Positions 20,907 to 30,942 of a stretch of 64,000 nt of DNA are shown piece by piece. The stretch is from Anaerolineales bacterium. Its GTDB lineage: Bacteria > Chloroflexota > Anaerolineae > Anaerolineales > RBG-16-64-43. Positions within the stretch are counted from its first letter, which is position 1; every line of letters begins with the position of its first letter. The stretch is from assembly GCA_016932475.1 (NCBI GenBank), contig JAFGCU010000009.1:1-64000 (forward strand), written 5' to 3'. The position numbers were made by a program, and so were the translations under genes. The notes under the pieces are model-generated. The model did not search any database, was not told where the DNA came from, and saw only the letters and a program-made list of their open reading frames with translations.

Positions 20907-21133
20907 CCTCCTCTGTCCTCCCCCGTTAGCCAAAGAACAGGAGCCGCTAACGGGGGAGGATTCTTATGACGGTTTCATCTCCCGGCTGAAGAACAGGAGC
21001 GGCTACAGGGCTCTCCGCCCCCTCCTCTGTCCTCCCCCGTTAGCGGAAGAACAAGAGCCGCGAACGGGGGAGGATTCTTATGACGGTTTCATCTCCCGGC
21101 TGAAGAACAGGAGCGGCTAACGGGGGAGGATTC
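20907..21133. repeat. Tandem repeats of a serpin 3' end plus CCTCCCCCGTTAGC hairpin
   Basis: Units 114 bp apart; perfect 14-bp stem CCTCCCCCGTTAGC/GCTAACGGGGGAGG in the first copy. Confidence 0.85.
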
Positions 21134-22414
21134 TTACGATGGATTCATCACCCTCCCCATAAACAGGATCGTGCCGGTGGGGTTATCCCGGATCAGGAAG
21201 AAGAACGGCCGGTCGATCTTGAACTCGATCGGATCGGCGGGCATGGAGGTGGCGCCGACGATCACGGTCGTCGCGGCGGCTGCCTCGGTTCCGGCTTCGT
21301 CGACGGCCACAAACGCCTTATGCAGGACGTCGGTGACGTACAGATCGCGCCGGCCGTCCATGCCCGAGAGATCCGCGGCCTGCGGATCGAAGGCGTCCCG
21401 CATTCCAAGCGCCTCCAGCCCATCCGCCATGCTCAGCGACCACTCATACTTGTATTTCGGCAGGGTGAGGACCACCTGGCCCCACTTCATCGCCGCCAGG
21501 GTGCCTTCCAGGAATTCGGCGTTCAACCGGGCTTCGACATCCCCGAATTCCCCCTCATCCGGAAGCAGGATAAGCATGGAAAGCTGCCAACCGGCGTACG
21601 GGAGTTCGATCGCGCGGTACCCATCCCCGGTCGTGGTGCTCAGAGAGGCTTGTTCGTGCATCATCGGCACATCAACCGCCGTTCCATCCAACAACCGGAA
21701 GGAGCCCGGGTGAGTGGAGTCCGGTTCGAAGGAATGCAGCCAGGCGGCTTTGAAATACACCGCATTGGCCAGCACCAGCCGGGTGAGCGCATCCAGCGCG
21801 CCCTGCGGGATGATGTCTTTTATTTTCTGATTGGTCGATTGGCTGACCCACTCGTTGATCTTCTGTCGGGCGGCTTCGGCGTCCTGTTCATAATCCACCA
21901 GACGCATGCCGGCGGCGTAGTTGGCGGCCAGCGTATCCAGAAAATCCTGCTCGAAAGCGAACCCGGCCTGCCCCCAAAGCGAATTGGCCACATTCAACCG
22001 GAACACCTGATCCGGTTCCAAATCCTCCGAATTGGAACGGCTTTCCAGTTCCAGCGCCAGCTTGTTGAACGCCGGATGCAGCCGGTCCGCCGGCAGGAGG
22101 AAATGCAGCGCCTGCGCCATTTGAGCGGCCGTTTCCCCCTTTGCGCCGGCATAGGTCATCGCCAGCGCGATCGAGATGCTGTAGGGCGAATAGAACACGT
22201 TCTCATCCCCCGCGGCCAGCTGCGGATACAACGCGAATGCGAATTCGTTGTTGCCGCGGACAAGATCCGCCAGGTCGGCATCCGCCACCTGCGGGGCAAG
22301 TTCGCGCGGCAGGTCCGAATGGATTTCCTGGGCCTGGACCGGCGCGGGCGCGCAGGCCGGCAGGAGGAGAAGTGCGGATGTCAGAATCATGGCCAGGGAA
22401 TATTTGGCTTTCAC
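21134..22414 (-). CDS. Serpin-family protease inhibitor, predicted lipoprotein
   Basis: GTG start behind AAGGAGGTACC; LLLLPACAPA lipobox; NSLWGQAGFAFEQDFLDTL, ANAVYFKAAW, FKIDRPFFFLIRDNPTGTILFMGRVMNPS. Confidence 0.93.
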   Translation of the reverse strand: MKAKYSLAMILTSALLLLPACAPAPVQAQEIHSDLPRELAPQVADADLADLVRGNNEFAFALYPQLAAGDENVFYSPYSISIALAMTYAGAKGETAAQMAQALHFLLPADRLHPAFNKLALELESRSNSEDLEPDQVFRLNVANSLWGQAGFAFEQDFLDTLAANYAAGMRLVDYEQDAEAARQKINEWVSQSTNQKIKDIIPQGALDALTRLVLANAVYFKAAWLHSFEPDSTHPGSFRLLDGTAVDVPMMHEQASLSTTTGDGYRAIELPYAGWQLSMLILLPDEGEFGDVEARLNAEFLEGTLAAMKWGQVVLTLPKYKYEWSLSMADGLEALGMRDAFDPQAADLSGMDGRRDLYVTDVLHKAFVAVDEAGTEAAAATTVIVGATSMPADPIEFKIDRPFFFLIRDNPTGTILFMGRVMNPS

Positions 22415-22520
22415 GGTACCTCCTTCAGACCTCTCCCCTTCCCCTCCCCAAGAGGGGGAAAGGAACAGGAGTGAACTCGTATATTGTAGACGCCGAGCGG
22501 CGCTCCAGGTTCCCGAGCCG

Positions 22521-23657
22521 TTATGATTGGGGTAGAACTTCTTTTCTATAGAACCGGTATCGTTTGTAGACCTTGGCGCCCATGTTATGCGCCAGGTCCC
22601 AGGTATCCGGGTTGTCTTCGCCGGTAAGCGACATATCCGCCCACTTGTACCCCTTGGAGGCAGCGCGCCGGGCCATCTCGTCGAACAGCAGGATCGCAAC
22701 GCCGGTATCCCAAAATTCCGGCGGGACGACGATGCTTTTGATGGAAATCGATTCCGGCCGTTTGTTCCGGTACCGGAGCGCGCGCAGGTAATCCCACGGA
22801 TACCGCAATCCGTTGAGGTGAATCAGGACCTCGTTGTAATTGGGAATGGCCGGGAACCAGCCGACGGCCTTGCCATCCATCTCCGCGAACAGGACCAGTT
22901 CGGGATCGGCCAGGTCTTTGAGCGGCATCACCAGGCTTTCGATCGACTCGCGGGTGTAGGAGATAAAACCGGGAAGGTGCGCCAGCGCCCGGTTTTGAAG
23001 ATCCCACACACGGTCGATCTCCCCCTGCAGATCGTCCATTTTCGCTCCGCGGATGGTCACGGCTTTCCGCCGGCGGACCCGTTCGGCCAGACGCGACAGG
23101 CGCCGGACCTGCGGCGTGTTCAGATCGATATCGATCGAATACGCCAAGTTATCGGCATCACGCTTGATCAATCCGAAACGCTCGCAGAAATCCCTGTAAT
23201 AGGGCGGATGATGAGCGCACAACATGGCCGGCGGCCGGTCATACCCCTCGACCAGGATACCGCGCGAGTCCTCACGGTCGAGGTTGAAAGGGCCGTAGAT
23301 GGCGGACATCCGGCGGGTCCGGGCCCAATCCTCGGCGCGGCCGAGGAGGGCTTCGGCGACGGCATACTCTTCCACGCATTCGAAAAAACCGAACATGCAC
23401 TCGGCGTGGCCGCGTTCGCGCGAATCCGCCTCATCTTCCGCGCAGGAGATCGTGCCCGCCGGCTTGCCGTCCTTCCAGGCGATGAACAGTTCGGCGTATC
23501 CCTGCTTGAAGAACAACCCGCGTTTGGGGTCGATGACTTTTTCGCGCTCGGGCAGGAGCGGCGGCACCCACAGCGGATCCTTGGAATAGATCCGCCAGGG
23601 GAATGTGAGAAAACTCCGCCTGTCTCTGGCTGTTTGGACGGAACGGACCTCAACCAT
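22521..23657 (-). CDS. GNAT-like acetyltransferase-related protein
   Basis: FPWRIYSKDPLWVPPLLPEREKVIDP; GYKWADMSLTGEDNPDTWDLAHNMGAKVYKRYRFYRK. Confidence 0.7.
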   Translation of the reverse strand: MVEVRSVQTARDRRSFLTFPWRIYSKDPLWVPPLLPEREKVIDPKRGLFFKQGYAELFIAWKDGKPAGTISCAEDEADSRERGHAECMFGFFECVEEYAVAEALLGRAEDWARTRRMSAIYGPFNLDREDSRGILVEGYDRPPAMLCAHHPPYYRDFCERFGLIKRDADNLAYSIDIDLNTPQVRRLSRLAERVRRRKAVTIRGAKMDDLQGEIDRVWDLQNRALAHLPGFISYTRESIESLVMPLKDLADPELVLFAEMDGKAVGWFPAIPNYNEVLIHLNGLRYPWDYLRALRYRNKRPESISIKSIVVPPEFWDTGVAILLFDEMARRAASKGYKWADMSLTGEDNPDTWDLAHNMGAKVYKRYRFYRKEVLPQS

Positions 23658-25032
23658 GCTTGCGCTCCGGCGGATCGGCCGGGATCGTTGTGGAGCGGCG
23701 CGCTTCCAGCGTGCGCGCGATTTCCGTGTAGTTATCGCGCCCGAGGGGATACAGAAAAGCGAACAAGATCCCCAAGCCCATCAAGACCGCCGGGATCGGC
23801 CCGGCGATGAGCCGGATTCCATTGATGGCGCTCTCGGGCTGGACGGCGCTGTTGGGAATGTAACCGGAGCGGTCGAGGACCAGGAGCGCCAGGGGCAGCG
23901 CGATCGAAACGGCGATCTTCTGCGCCAGCGTGATCAGGCTGTAGAACATCCCTTCGTGGCGCTCGCCGGACTGCAGCTCGCCGTATTCGATCGCATCCGG
24001 AAGCATCGACCAGGGGATGATGTGAGCCGCGGACACGCCGATCCCCGCCAGCACGCAGATCACCAGGATCACGGTCAGGCCGGTGGATGAATTCAACGAA
24101 GCGAGGGCCAGCAGGACGGCCGCCAGGAACGCCATCCCCACGATGTACGCCAGGCGCTTATTCAGCCGGCGCGAGATCCACTCCCACAACGGCAGCGCGA
24201 TCATCGCCACGACGAAGATGGTCGCCATGATCAGGTCGCTTTGCGCTTCCTGCCGGATGACGTGCTTGATGTAATAGAGCATGATCAGCTGGATGATGGC
24301 GACCATCACCCAGGTAAAGAGGTAGATCACCAGGCTGAACACGAAGGGACGGTTGTGGCGCACCGCCGCGATCGACTCGCGGATCCCCTTCGGCGGCCGG
24401 CGCATGTTCTCTTCGCGCTCGCGGGTGCCGAAGAAGACCAGCCAAAGCGGGATGATGGAGAGGATCCCGAAAATCGAGCCCATCACCAGAACCCGTCCGG
24501 CGTTCTCGGGGTGGAAACCACCGACGATCATAATCGGAACCGTAAAGGCGATCAGGCTGCCCAGAATGGAGAAAAATGCGCGCGTGCTCATCAGGGAGGT
24601 TCGTTCATCGTAATCCGAAGTCAGTTCGGGCGTCAGCGCCAGGTAGGGCATGTACGCAAACGTGGCCGCCAACTCATACAGGATGAAAACCAGGGAAAAA
24701 TAAATCCCCAGCGCGAGCGGTTCGGTGAAAGGCGGCTTCCACCACATCAGCGTGAAGGCCAGCATCAAGGGAATGGCGCCGAAAAGGAGGAACGGGCGCC
24801 GGCGCCCCCAGCGCGTGCGGGTGCGGTCGGAGAGGTACCCGATGACCGGATCGTTGATGTAATCCCAGGTGCCGCCGACGAAGATCGCCAGCGCGGCGAC
24901 GGAGGCCGGGACTCCGACCACGTCGGTGAGGAATATGGCAAAAAAAGCGCCGACGATGGTGGTGACCAGGCTGAAGGAAAGGTCGCCCGACCCGTATGCC
25001 CATTTTTCGCGGCGGGTGAGTTTGACAGCCAT
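23650..25032 (-). CDS. MFS transporter, GPH (glycoside-pentoside-hexuronide) cation symporter type
   Basis: KWAYGSGDLSFSLVTTIVGAFFAIFLTDVVGVPASVAALAIFVGGTWDYINDPVIGYLSDRTRTRWGRRRPFLL. Confidence 0.92.
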   Translation of the reverse strand: MAVKLTRREKWAYGSGDLSFSLVTTIVGAFFAIFLTDVVGVPASVAALAIFVGGTWDYINDPVIGYLSDRTRTRWGRRRPFLLFGAIPLMLAFTLMWWKPPFTEPLALGIYFSLVFILYELAATFAYMPYLALTPELTSDYDERTSLMSTRAFFSILGSLIAFTVPIMIVGGFHPENAGRVLVMGSIFGILSIIPLWLVFFGTREREENMRRPPKGIRESIAAVRHNRPFVFSLVIYLFTWVMVAIIQLIMLYYIKHVIRQEAQSDLIMATIFVVAMIALPLWEWISRRLNKRLAYIVGMAFLAAVLLALASLNSSTGLTVILVICVLAGIGVSAAHIIPWSMLPDAIEYGELQSGERHEGMFYSLITLAQKIAVSIALPLALLVLDRSGYIPNSAVQPESAINGIRLIAGPIPAVLMGLGILFAFLYPLGRDNYTEIARTLEARRSTTIPADPPERKHG

Positions 25033-25295
25033 GCCTTGGAAAACCTCCTGGGGATGAATGCACAACGGAGATCGGGGCAATTATATGCGAAACGCCGTCG
25101 GCGCGGGCCGCAGATCGGGTTGATCCGCGACGCGCCATCCCCTCCCCCGGCCCCTCCCCATTGGATGGGGAGGGGAGAAATTCATTTGCGGACACCCTGC
25201 CGTCAAGGATCTCAAGGTTCCGTATGCTATAATGCCGCGTCCGTTTTATAAATCGGGCTGAGAAGCCCAATCACCGGTAAAGGAGCGATCCGCTT

Positions 25296-26267
25296 ATGAA
25301 CCAGGCCCCGCTGCCCAACATCCCCTGGGAAGAAAAACCCGCCGGCAGTTTCGACGTCATCTGGCGCTACAGCGGCAACCCGGTCATCCCGCGCAACCTG
25401 ATCCCATCCTCCAACAGCATCTTCAACAGCGCCGTGGTGCCGTTCAACGGGACCTTCGCCGGCGTGTTCCGCGCCGACGACCGCGCCCGCGTGATGAACC
25501 TGCACCGCGGGTTCAGCAAGGACGGCATCCAGTGGAAGCTGGATAACGACCCGATCGAATGGCTGTGCGACGACCCGGAGATCGGAAAATTCCAGTACCG
25601 CTACGACCCGCGGGTGGTGTGGCTGGAGGACCGCTTCTATGTGACCTGGTGCAACGGGTATCACGGTCCGACGATCGGAATCGGGTACACCTACGATTTC
25701 CAGAAGTTCCATTTCCTGGAGAACGCGCTGCTGCCCTTCAACCGCAACGGCGTGCTGTTCCCGCGCAAGATCAACGGCAACTACGTGATGTTCAGCCGCC
25801 CGAGCGACAACGGCCACACCCCGTTCGGCGACATCTACATCAGCCAGAGCCCGGACATGATCCACTGGGGGGAACACCGCTTCGTGATGGGCACCAAGGG
25901 CGGCTGGCAGGCGACCAAGGTCGGCGCCGGGCCGATACCGATCGAAACCCCCGAGGGCTGGCTGCTCTTCTATCATGGCGTGCTTACCTCGTGCAACGGA
26001 TTCGTCTACAGCTTCGGCGCGGCGCTGCTCGACCTCGAGAAGCCCTGGAAGGTGATCCATCGCGGCGGGCCATATTTGCTCTCCCCGCAGACGATTTACG
26101 AATGCGTCGGCGACGTGCCGAACGTGGCCTTCCCGTGCGCGGCCCTGTACGATCCGCCGACCGGCCGGGTCGCGATCTACTACGGCGGCGCGGATACGGT
26201 CACCGCGCTGGCCTTTACCAAACTCCAGGACGTACTTCACTTCGTGAAGAGCACATCAAAACCATAG
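25296..26267 (+). CDS. Glycoside hydrolase family 130 (beta-mannoside phosphorylase-type)
   Basis: [70 protein letters not shown]. Confidence 0.92.
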   Translation: MNQAPLPNIPWEEKPAGSFDVIWRYSGNPVIPRNLIPSSNSIFNSAVVPFNGTFAGVFRADDRARVMNLHRGFSKDGIQWKLDNDPIEWLCDDPEIGKFQYRYDPRVVWLEDRFYVTWCNGYHGPTIGIGYTYDFQKFHFLENALLPFNRNGVLFPRKINGNYVMFSRPSDNGHTPFGDIYISQSPDMIHWGEHRFVMGTKGGWQATKVGAGPIPIETPEGWLLFYHGVLTSCNGFVYSFGAALLDLEKPWKVIHRGGPYLLSPQTIYECVGDVPNVAFPCAALYDPPTGRVAIYYGGADTVTALAFTKLQDVLHFVKSTSKP

Positions 26268-26284
26268 ACATCCGGCCTGCGGCT

Positions 26285-26314
26285 GGAAAAGCCCGGTGGA
26301 AGCCGGGCTTTTTT
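26285..26314 (+). terminator. Rho-independent terminator after GH130 gene
   Basis: AAAAGCCCGG-TGGAAG-CCGGGCTTTTTT. Confidence 0.85.
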
Positions 26315-26463
26315 ATGGACAAGTTTTACAGGATTTTTAAGGATGGGTAGGATGGTAGTAATTAGTATTATTTCTACATCATGAACATCCTAATAATCCT
26401 GACCGTTCTTTTTTGCCGTTCGCAATCCTCAACCGACACCGAAAGCCGCCGGAGGAGACGATC

Positions 26464-27609
26464 GTGGACACACCGAAGAGCATCGGTTTCCCGCGGATGA
26501 TGAAGGAACCCGGCGAGAAACGCGTTTTCCTGCCGGAGTTCATTCAATTCCTCGCCCAACAAGGATTGACCGTCTGCCTGGAGGAAGGGTACGGATCGCG
26601 GTCCGGTTTCTCCTTCGACGATTACCGCCGGGCGAATTCGTCGGTGATCCAAGCCAGCCGACATGAGGTCTTCCGGCAGGATCTGATCCTGGTCCTGCGA
26701 TCCCCGGCGCGCGAGGACTTCCCGCGGATCCCCGCCGGAAGTTGCCTGATCACAATGCTCCACTTTCCCACCCGTCCGCGGCGTGTCGATCGGCTGCAGG
26801 AGATGGGGCAGAAGGCCATTTCGTTGGACGGGATCGCCGACGACGGCGGTATCCGCCTGGTGGAGAACATGCGCGCGGTGGCCTGGAACGGCCTCGAGGC
26901 CGCCTTCGACGTATTCGAACGGCGCGGCGCCGGTGGCAGCATTCCGCACTCGGGACCGATCCGGGTCCTGATTCTGGGGGCAGGCATGGTGGGGAAACAC
27001 GCCGTGGAGGCGGCCACCAAATACGGCAATGTGGAACGGCACGTCCGCCTGCTGCAGGCCGGCGCACCGGGCGTGGTGGTTTCCACAATCGGACGTAACG
27101 TCAGCGGGAACCCCGGCGTGATGCAGCGCCTGTTCCGGGAAACCGACATCCTGGTCGACGCCACGCAGCGTCACGACACCTCCAAATCGATCGTGCCGAA
27201 TGCCTGGCTGGCCTGGCTGCCGGATCACGCCGTCATCGCCGATCTGGCCGTCGATCCCTACCTGCTGGATTCCAAACCGGCCGTCGTGCGGGGGATCGAG
27301 GGCATTCCCCAGGGGAACCTCGACAAGCCCACGTTCGCGCCGGATGATCCGGAGTGGGAAAAAACCATTCCCGCGGGCATTCCCGCCTCCAATCGGCGGA
27401 CGACGGTCAGCTGCTATTCCTGGCCGGGTATTCACCCGGAAGCCTGCATGCAACATTACGCCCGCCAGCTGGAACCGTTGATGGAAGTCCTGATCGGGAA
27501 AGGCTACGAGGAGCTTTCGCCGGAGGGGGGATATTTCGAGCGCGCGCTGTTCCGCGGCACGCTGACGCATTGGATCAAACACGGACGGTATCAGCCGCAG
27601 CCGCGCTGA
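26464..27609 (+). CDS. Alanine dehydrogenase/PNT-type NAD(P)-binding protein
   Basis: IGFPRMMKEPGEKRVFLPEFI, EEGYGSRSGFSFDDYRRA, VLILGAGMVGKHAVEAA; GTG start with GGAGGAG RBS. Confidence 0.75.
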   Translation: MDTPKSIGFPRMMKEPGEKRVFLPEFIQFLAQQGLTVCLEEGYGSRSGFSFDDYRRANSSVIQASRHEVFRQDLILVLRSPAREDFPRIPAGSCLITMLHFPTRPRRVDRLQEMGQKAISLDGIADDGGIRLVENMRAVAWNGLEAAFDVFERRGAGGSIPHSGPIRVLILGAGMVGKHAVEAATKYGNVERHVRLLQAGAPGVVVSTIGRNVSGNPGVMQRLFRETDILVDATQRHDTSKSIVPNAWLAWLPDHAVIADLAVDPYLLDSKPAVVRGIEGIPQGNLDKPTFAPDDPEWEKTIPAGIPASNRRTTVSCYSWPGIHPEACMQHYARQLEPLMEVLIGKGYEELSPEGGYFERALFRGTLTHWIKHGRYQPQPR

Positions 27610-27629
27610 TTCCGCCGCCGGCCGGCCGG

Positions 27630-27728
27630 ATCTCCATCTGCCGCGGCGGCGCCGACACGGTCACCGCGCCGGCCTTCGTCAGGATCACGGACGTGCTCGA
27701 TTTCGTCAAGACCACATCGCAGCTTTAG
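27630..27728 (+). pseudogene. Relic of a GH130 gene 3' end
   Basis: [32 protein letters not shown] vs intact [31 protein letters not shown]. Confidence 0.9.
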
Positions 27729-27745
27729 CACGACCTGAGAATAAT

Positions 27746-27778
27746 GAAAAAAAGCCCGTACTGTTCCGGGCTTTTTTA
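27746..27778 (+). terminator. Rho-independent terminator
   Basis: AAAAAAGCCCG-TACTGTTC-CGGGCTTTTTT. Confidence 0.8.
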
Positions 27779-27858
27779 TTGGATAGGATTTACGAGATTT
27801 CTCAGGATGGACAGGATTTTCTCTTTATAAACAAATGTAAATCCTGAACAAATCCTGT

Positions 27859-30792
27859 CTATTTCTCTGACAATATGAATAATACCGACACGATTTCATG
27901 CGGTCCGGCCTCGAAAGTCACTTCGCCGTTATGACCAGGGGGCAGCGCGCCTTGTTTTATTTCCGCAAGATTGACCAGCTCGGCGCGGCGGATTTTCCTC
28001 CCCGGGCGGAGGGTCACCTTCAGCGGCCGATCCGTGCTGTTCCACCCGCGCACGACCAGCCCGCGTCCGTCTTCGCTTATTTTTATCGCGCTGATTTCAA
28101 ATTCCACCGGCGTCACTCCGATAATGGAACCGCATCCAGGCAGGGCGCCCGCATGTGCGCCCGTTTCGACGGCACGCGGCGGTGTTTCGAACGCGCGCGC
28201 TTCGCGCACGGCGGCCCGCCAATCCCCCGCGTGCGGAATGATCGCGTACTCGAACTCCCAGCGTCCCTGCATTTGCGCGCCCGGAAGCGGCAGCATCGGC
28301 CCGGCGTGCCCGGTGCGCGCCGGGAAATCGTCGCGGGAGAGCCAGCCGACGCAGCGCAGCAGCGTCAGCGCGATTTCACGCCCGCGAGCCGCTTCCACTT
28401 CCGGCAAACCGCGGTTCGCGATCATCAACCCGCAGCGGCTCGTGGATAGGTCGGTGAATGCCCGCTGGGGAACCTCCGGCCGCCAGCGTTCCACCCAGTC
28501 CGCATCATCTTCGGGGGCAACGGATGCGCGCTCGACGATCTCGAAGTGGCCGTCATATCGCGCGACGGGCGGTTCGCCGGACTGCCCGTTGGCATCCTCC
28601 GCCGGAAATGGGAAATGCACCCTCAGGCGGTGATCCGTCGCGCGATTATCGATCGCCGTGCGCACCTCCACCCGCTCCACACCCGCATGGATCGTCACCC
28701 GGGTGGCAATCGGCATCCGGATCCGCCTTGACGAACGTGTTTTCCGGTCCGGCGACAAACCGGCCGGGATTTCGAGTTCCAGGTCTATCTCAAGGCTCTG
28801 CCGGACTCTTCCCTTTTGCACCCGGACCGCTTTCCTGCGGGCGCCGAAAATCGTATCCTGCGCGGGCGGGCAAAAATTGTAGCTGTCCCCGCAATCGCCG
28901 CCGTCCTGGAACCGGTTCAATCCGGCGTATCGCGCACCCGTGCGCTTATCGGTTATTTCCAGCGTTCCGCCGGATTCCACCCGGATGCGGAAATACTCAT
29001 TTTCGATGACCGGCGAAATCGTTTTGCGGGTCAACCGCCCGATCGTCCATTTCCCGGCGGCGCTTTGTGAAGCCCGCAACCCAAGCGGCACAAGCGCGCG
29101 CAGAAGCGGCGGGAATGCCACTGCTGCCGGCGGCGGAAGCGATTTCTTTCGGATGGAAAAGGTCCTCCATCCGAATCCGGGAAGCGCGGGGGCGACGAAC
29201 AAGGCGCGCGTCCCGGCGGCGTTGCGCGCGCGGACATGAAACTGCCGCAGGTCCGGGTCCGCGAGGTATTCCCGGAAGTCCGTCATCGCGCGTTTCCACA
29301 CGCCGGGATCCGGCGTGGAATTCTCGGCCATCACGGCATCCACCCGAAGCATTTCCCCCTCGCGGCGGAAGCCGATCTCGCGGATGGAGAGGTTTCCCGC
29401 CTGGCCCTCATGCAGGTTGCCGACGATCCCGGCCAGGCCCTCGCGGTCCAGGATCACATTGATCAATTCCACCGTGCCCTCGACCGCCGCCTGGTGCGGG
29501 ATGACGGCTCCGGCATCGTCCACGATCTCGAACGCATCCCAATCCACGCTCGGGTGCAGGTCCGCCTCGACCGGCTCATTCCGCGGCCCCGCCGTCGGAT
29601 GGAACACCACGACCGATTTTTCCGCCGCGCGAGCGTCGACCGACGCGGCGATCGCCTCCAGGCTTGCGCGCGTGATCTCGCCGCCGATCTGGGCCGCCTG
29701 TGAAAAGCGCGGGCGCATCTCCTCGTGCACGTCGTCGATCGAGCAGCCGCAGATCGAATCGTGCGGGTGGTTTTGCATCAGCATCCGCCACGCGGCGCGC
29801 AGCGCGCCCGCCGGATCTTGCACAAGATGCGGTTGCCGCTGCGTCGGGACGGCGAGGAACGCCCAGGCGGAGAACGGCTCGGCCCACCGTTCAAGCAGCG
29901 TCTCGCATTCGCCGTTGCGCTGCTTGATCCACATCCTCGTGGAGAGCACGCCGGGCAGGAGATGATGGCGTTTGGGCGAACGCAATTCCCCGCGCACGAC
30001 CGGCAGTTTTAATTTTTCTCTGCGGACGGTTGAAGACACGGCGGAGAAGTATTCCGGGAGCGTGGAGTGGATCAGGCGGTCGCCGCGCAGCTTGCCGGAT
30101 ATGGAGCGGATCGCGGAGGCGGTATCCCGCGGCGGTTCCATATGATCGGTTCCGTGCATCAGCAGCAATTCGTTGACGGCGGAATGCGGCCGCAGCGAAT
30201 CCCGGCGGCGGATGACCTCGTCCGCGAACAGGGATGCGTCCGCCGTCGGCAGGCCGGCGGCGTTGTCGTACCCGTCGCGCAGGTAGGCGGCCAGCACGCG
30301 CGAACCGTCCGGCGCATCCCACCACAGCTCGCACGGTTCATCGGAAAGCCCGCGCCGGAACGCCGCCCACTCGATTCCAAACCCGCGCAGGATCTGCGGC
30401 AGCTGCCCGATGTGCCCGAACGGATCCGGGGTGTATCCGACCGGCATGCGCGGGCCGAAGCGCCGGCAGGTGCGCGCGCCCTCGAGCAAATTGCGGATGG
30501 TGGCTTCCGGGCCGACCAGAAATTCATCCGGCAGGATGTGCCACGGGCCGACAAGAATTCTGCCGGAGCGGATGTGGTGCCGCAGTTCGGCCTCGCGCCC
30601 GGGGCGGATTTCGAGGTAATCCTCCAGGATGATCGTCTGTCCGTCGAGCATGAAATTCTTATAGGACCGGTCTGCCGCAAGCAGGTCGAGCAGTCCGTCG
30701 ATCAGGCCGACAAGCCGCAGGCGGAAATCCTGATATGGGCGGTACCATTCGCGGTCCCAATGCGTGTGCGAAATGAGATGCAGGGTAAGCAA
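27859..30792 (-). CDS. Glycoside hydrolase family 38 alpha-mannosidase
   Basis: LHLISHTHWDREWYRPYQDFR, PDPFGHIGQLPQILRGFGIEWAAFRRG, MQNHPHDSICGCSIDDVHEEM; TTG start with GGAGG proposed. Confidence 0.92.
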   Translation of the reverse strand: MLTLHLISHTHWDREWYRPYQDFRLRLVGLIDGLLDLLAADRSYKNFMLDGQTIILEDYLEIRPGREAELRHHIRSGRILVGPWHILPDEFLVGPEATIRNLLEGARTCRRFGPRMPVGYTPDPFGHIGQLPQILRGFGIEWAAFRRGLSDEPCELWWDAPDGSRVLAAYLRDGYDNAAGLPTADASLFADEVIRRRDSLRPHSAVNELLLMHGTDHMEPPRDTASAIRSISGKLRGDRLIHSTLPEYFSAVSSTVRREKLKLPVVRGELRSPKRHHLLPGVLSTRMWIKQRNGECETLLERWAEPFSAWAFLAVPTQRQPHLVQDPAGALRAAWRMLMQNHPHDSICGCSIDDVHEEMRPRFSQAAQIGGEITRASLEAIAASVDARAAEKSVVVFHPTAGPRNEPVEADLHPSVDWDAFEIVDDAGAVIPHQAAVEGTVELINVILDREGLAGIVGNLHEGQAGNLSIREIGFRREGEMLRVDAVMAENSTPDPGVWKRAMTDFREYLADPDLRQFHVRARNAAGTRALFVAPALPGFGWRTFSIRKKSLPPPAAVAFPPLLRALVPLGLRASQSAAGKWTIGRLTRKTISPVIENEYFRIRVESGGTLEITDKRTGARYAGLNRFQDGGDCGDSYNFCPPAQDTIFGARRKAVRVQKGRVRQSLEIDLELEIPAGLSPDRKTRSSRRIRMPIATRVTIHAGVERVEVRTAIDNRATDHRLRVHFPFPAEDANGQSGEPPVARYDGHFEIVERASVAPEDDADWVERWRPEVPQRAFTDLSTSRCGLMIANRGLPEVEAARGREIALTLLRCVGWLSRDDFPARTGHAGPMLPLPGAQMQGRWEFEYAIIPHAGDWRAAVREARAFETPPRAVETGAHAGALPGCGSIIGVTPVEFEISAIKISEDGRGLVVRGWNSTDRPLKVTLRPGRKIRRAELVNLAEIKQGALPPGHNGEVTFEAGPHEIVSVLFILSEK

Positions 30793-30942
30793 GAGACCTC
30801 CGTTCTCCAATCTGAATTTCTCTTCCACATATCGTTTTTGACCTGCACCCCGCCCCTTTCGTTCCCGTCCCAACCCCCTCACCCCCGTCCTCTCTCCCTC
30901 GTCCGTTTCTGTCCTAACCCCCTCACTCCGGAGGAGAGGGGG

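Noticed and set aside
20907-21133. Possible CRISPR array
   Set aside because: Only two or three irregular units (114 then 56 bp) with internal hairpins and serpin-tail homology; no uniform repeat/spacer structure and no cas genes.
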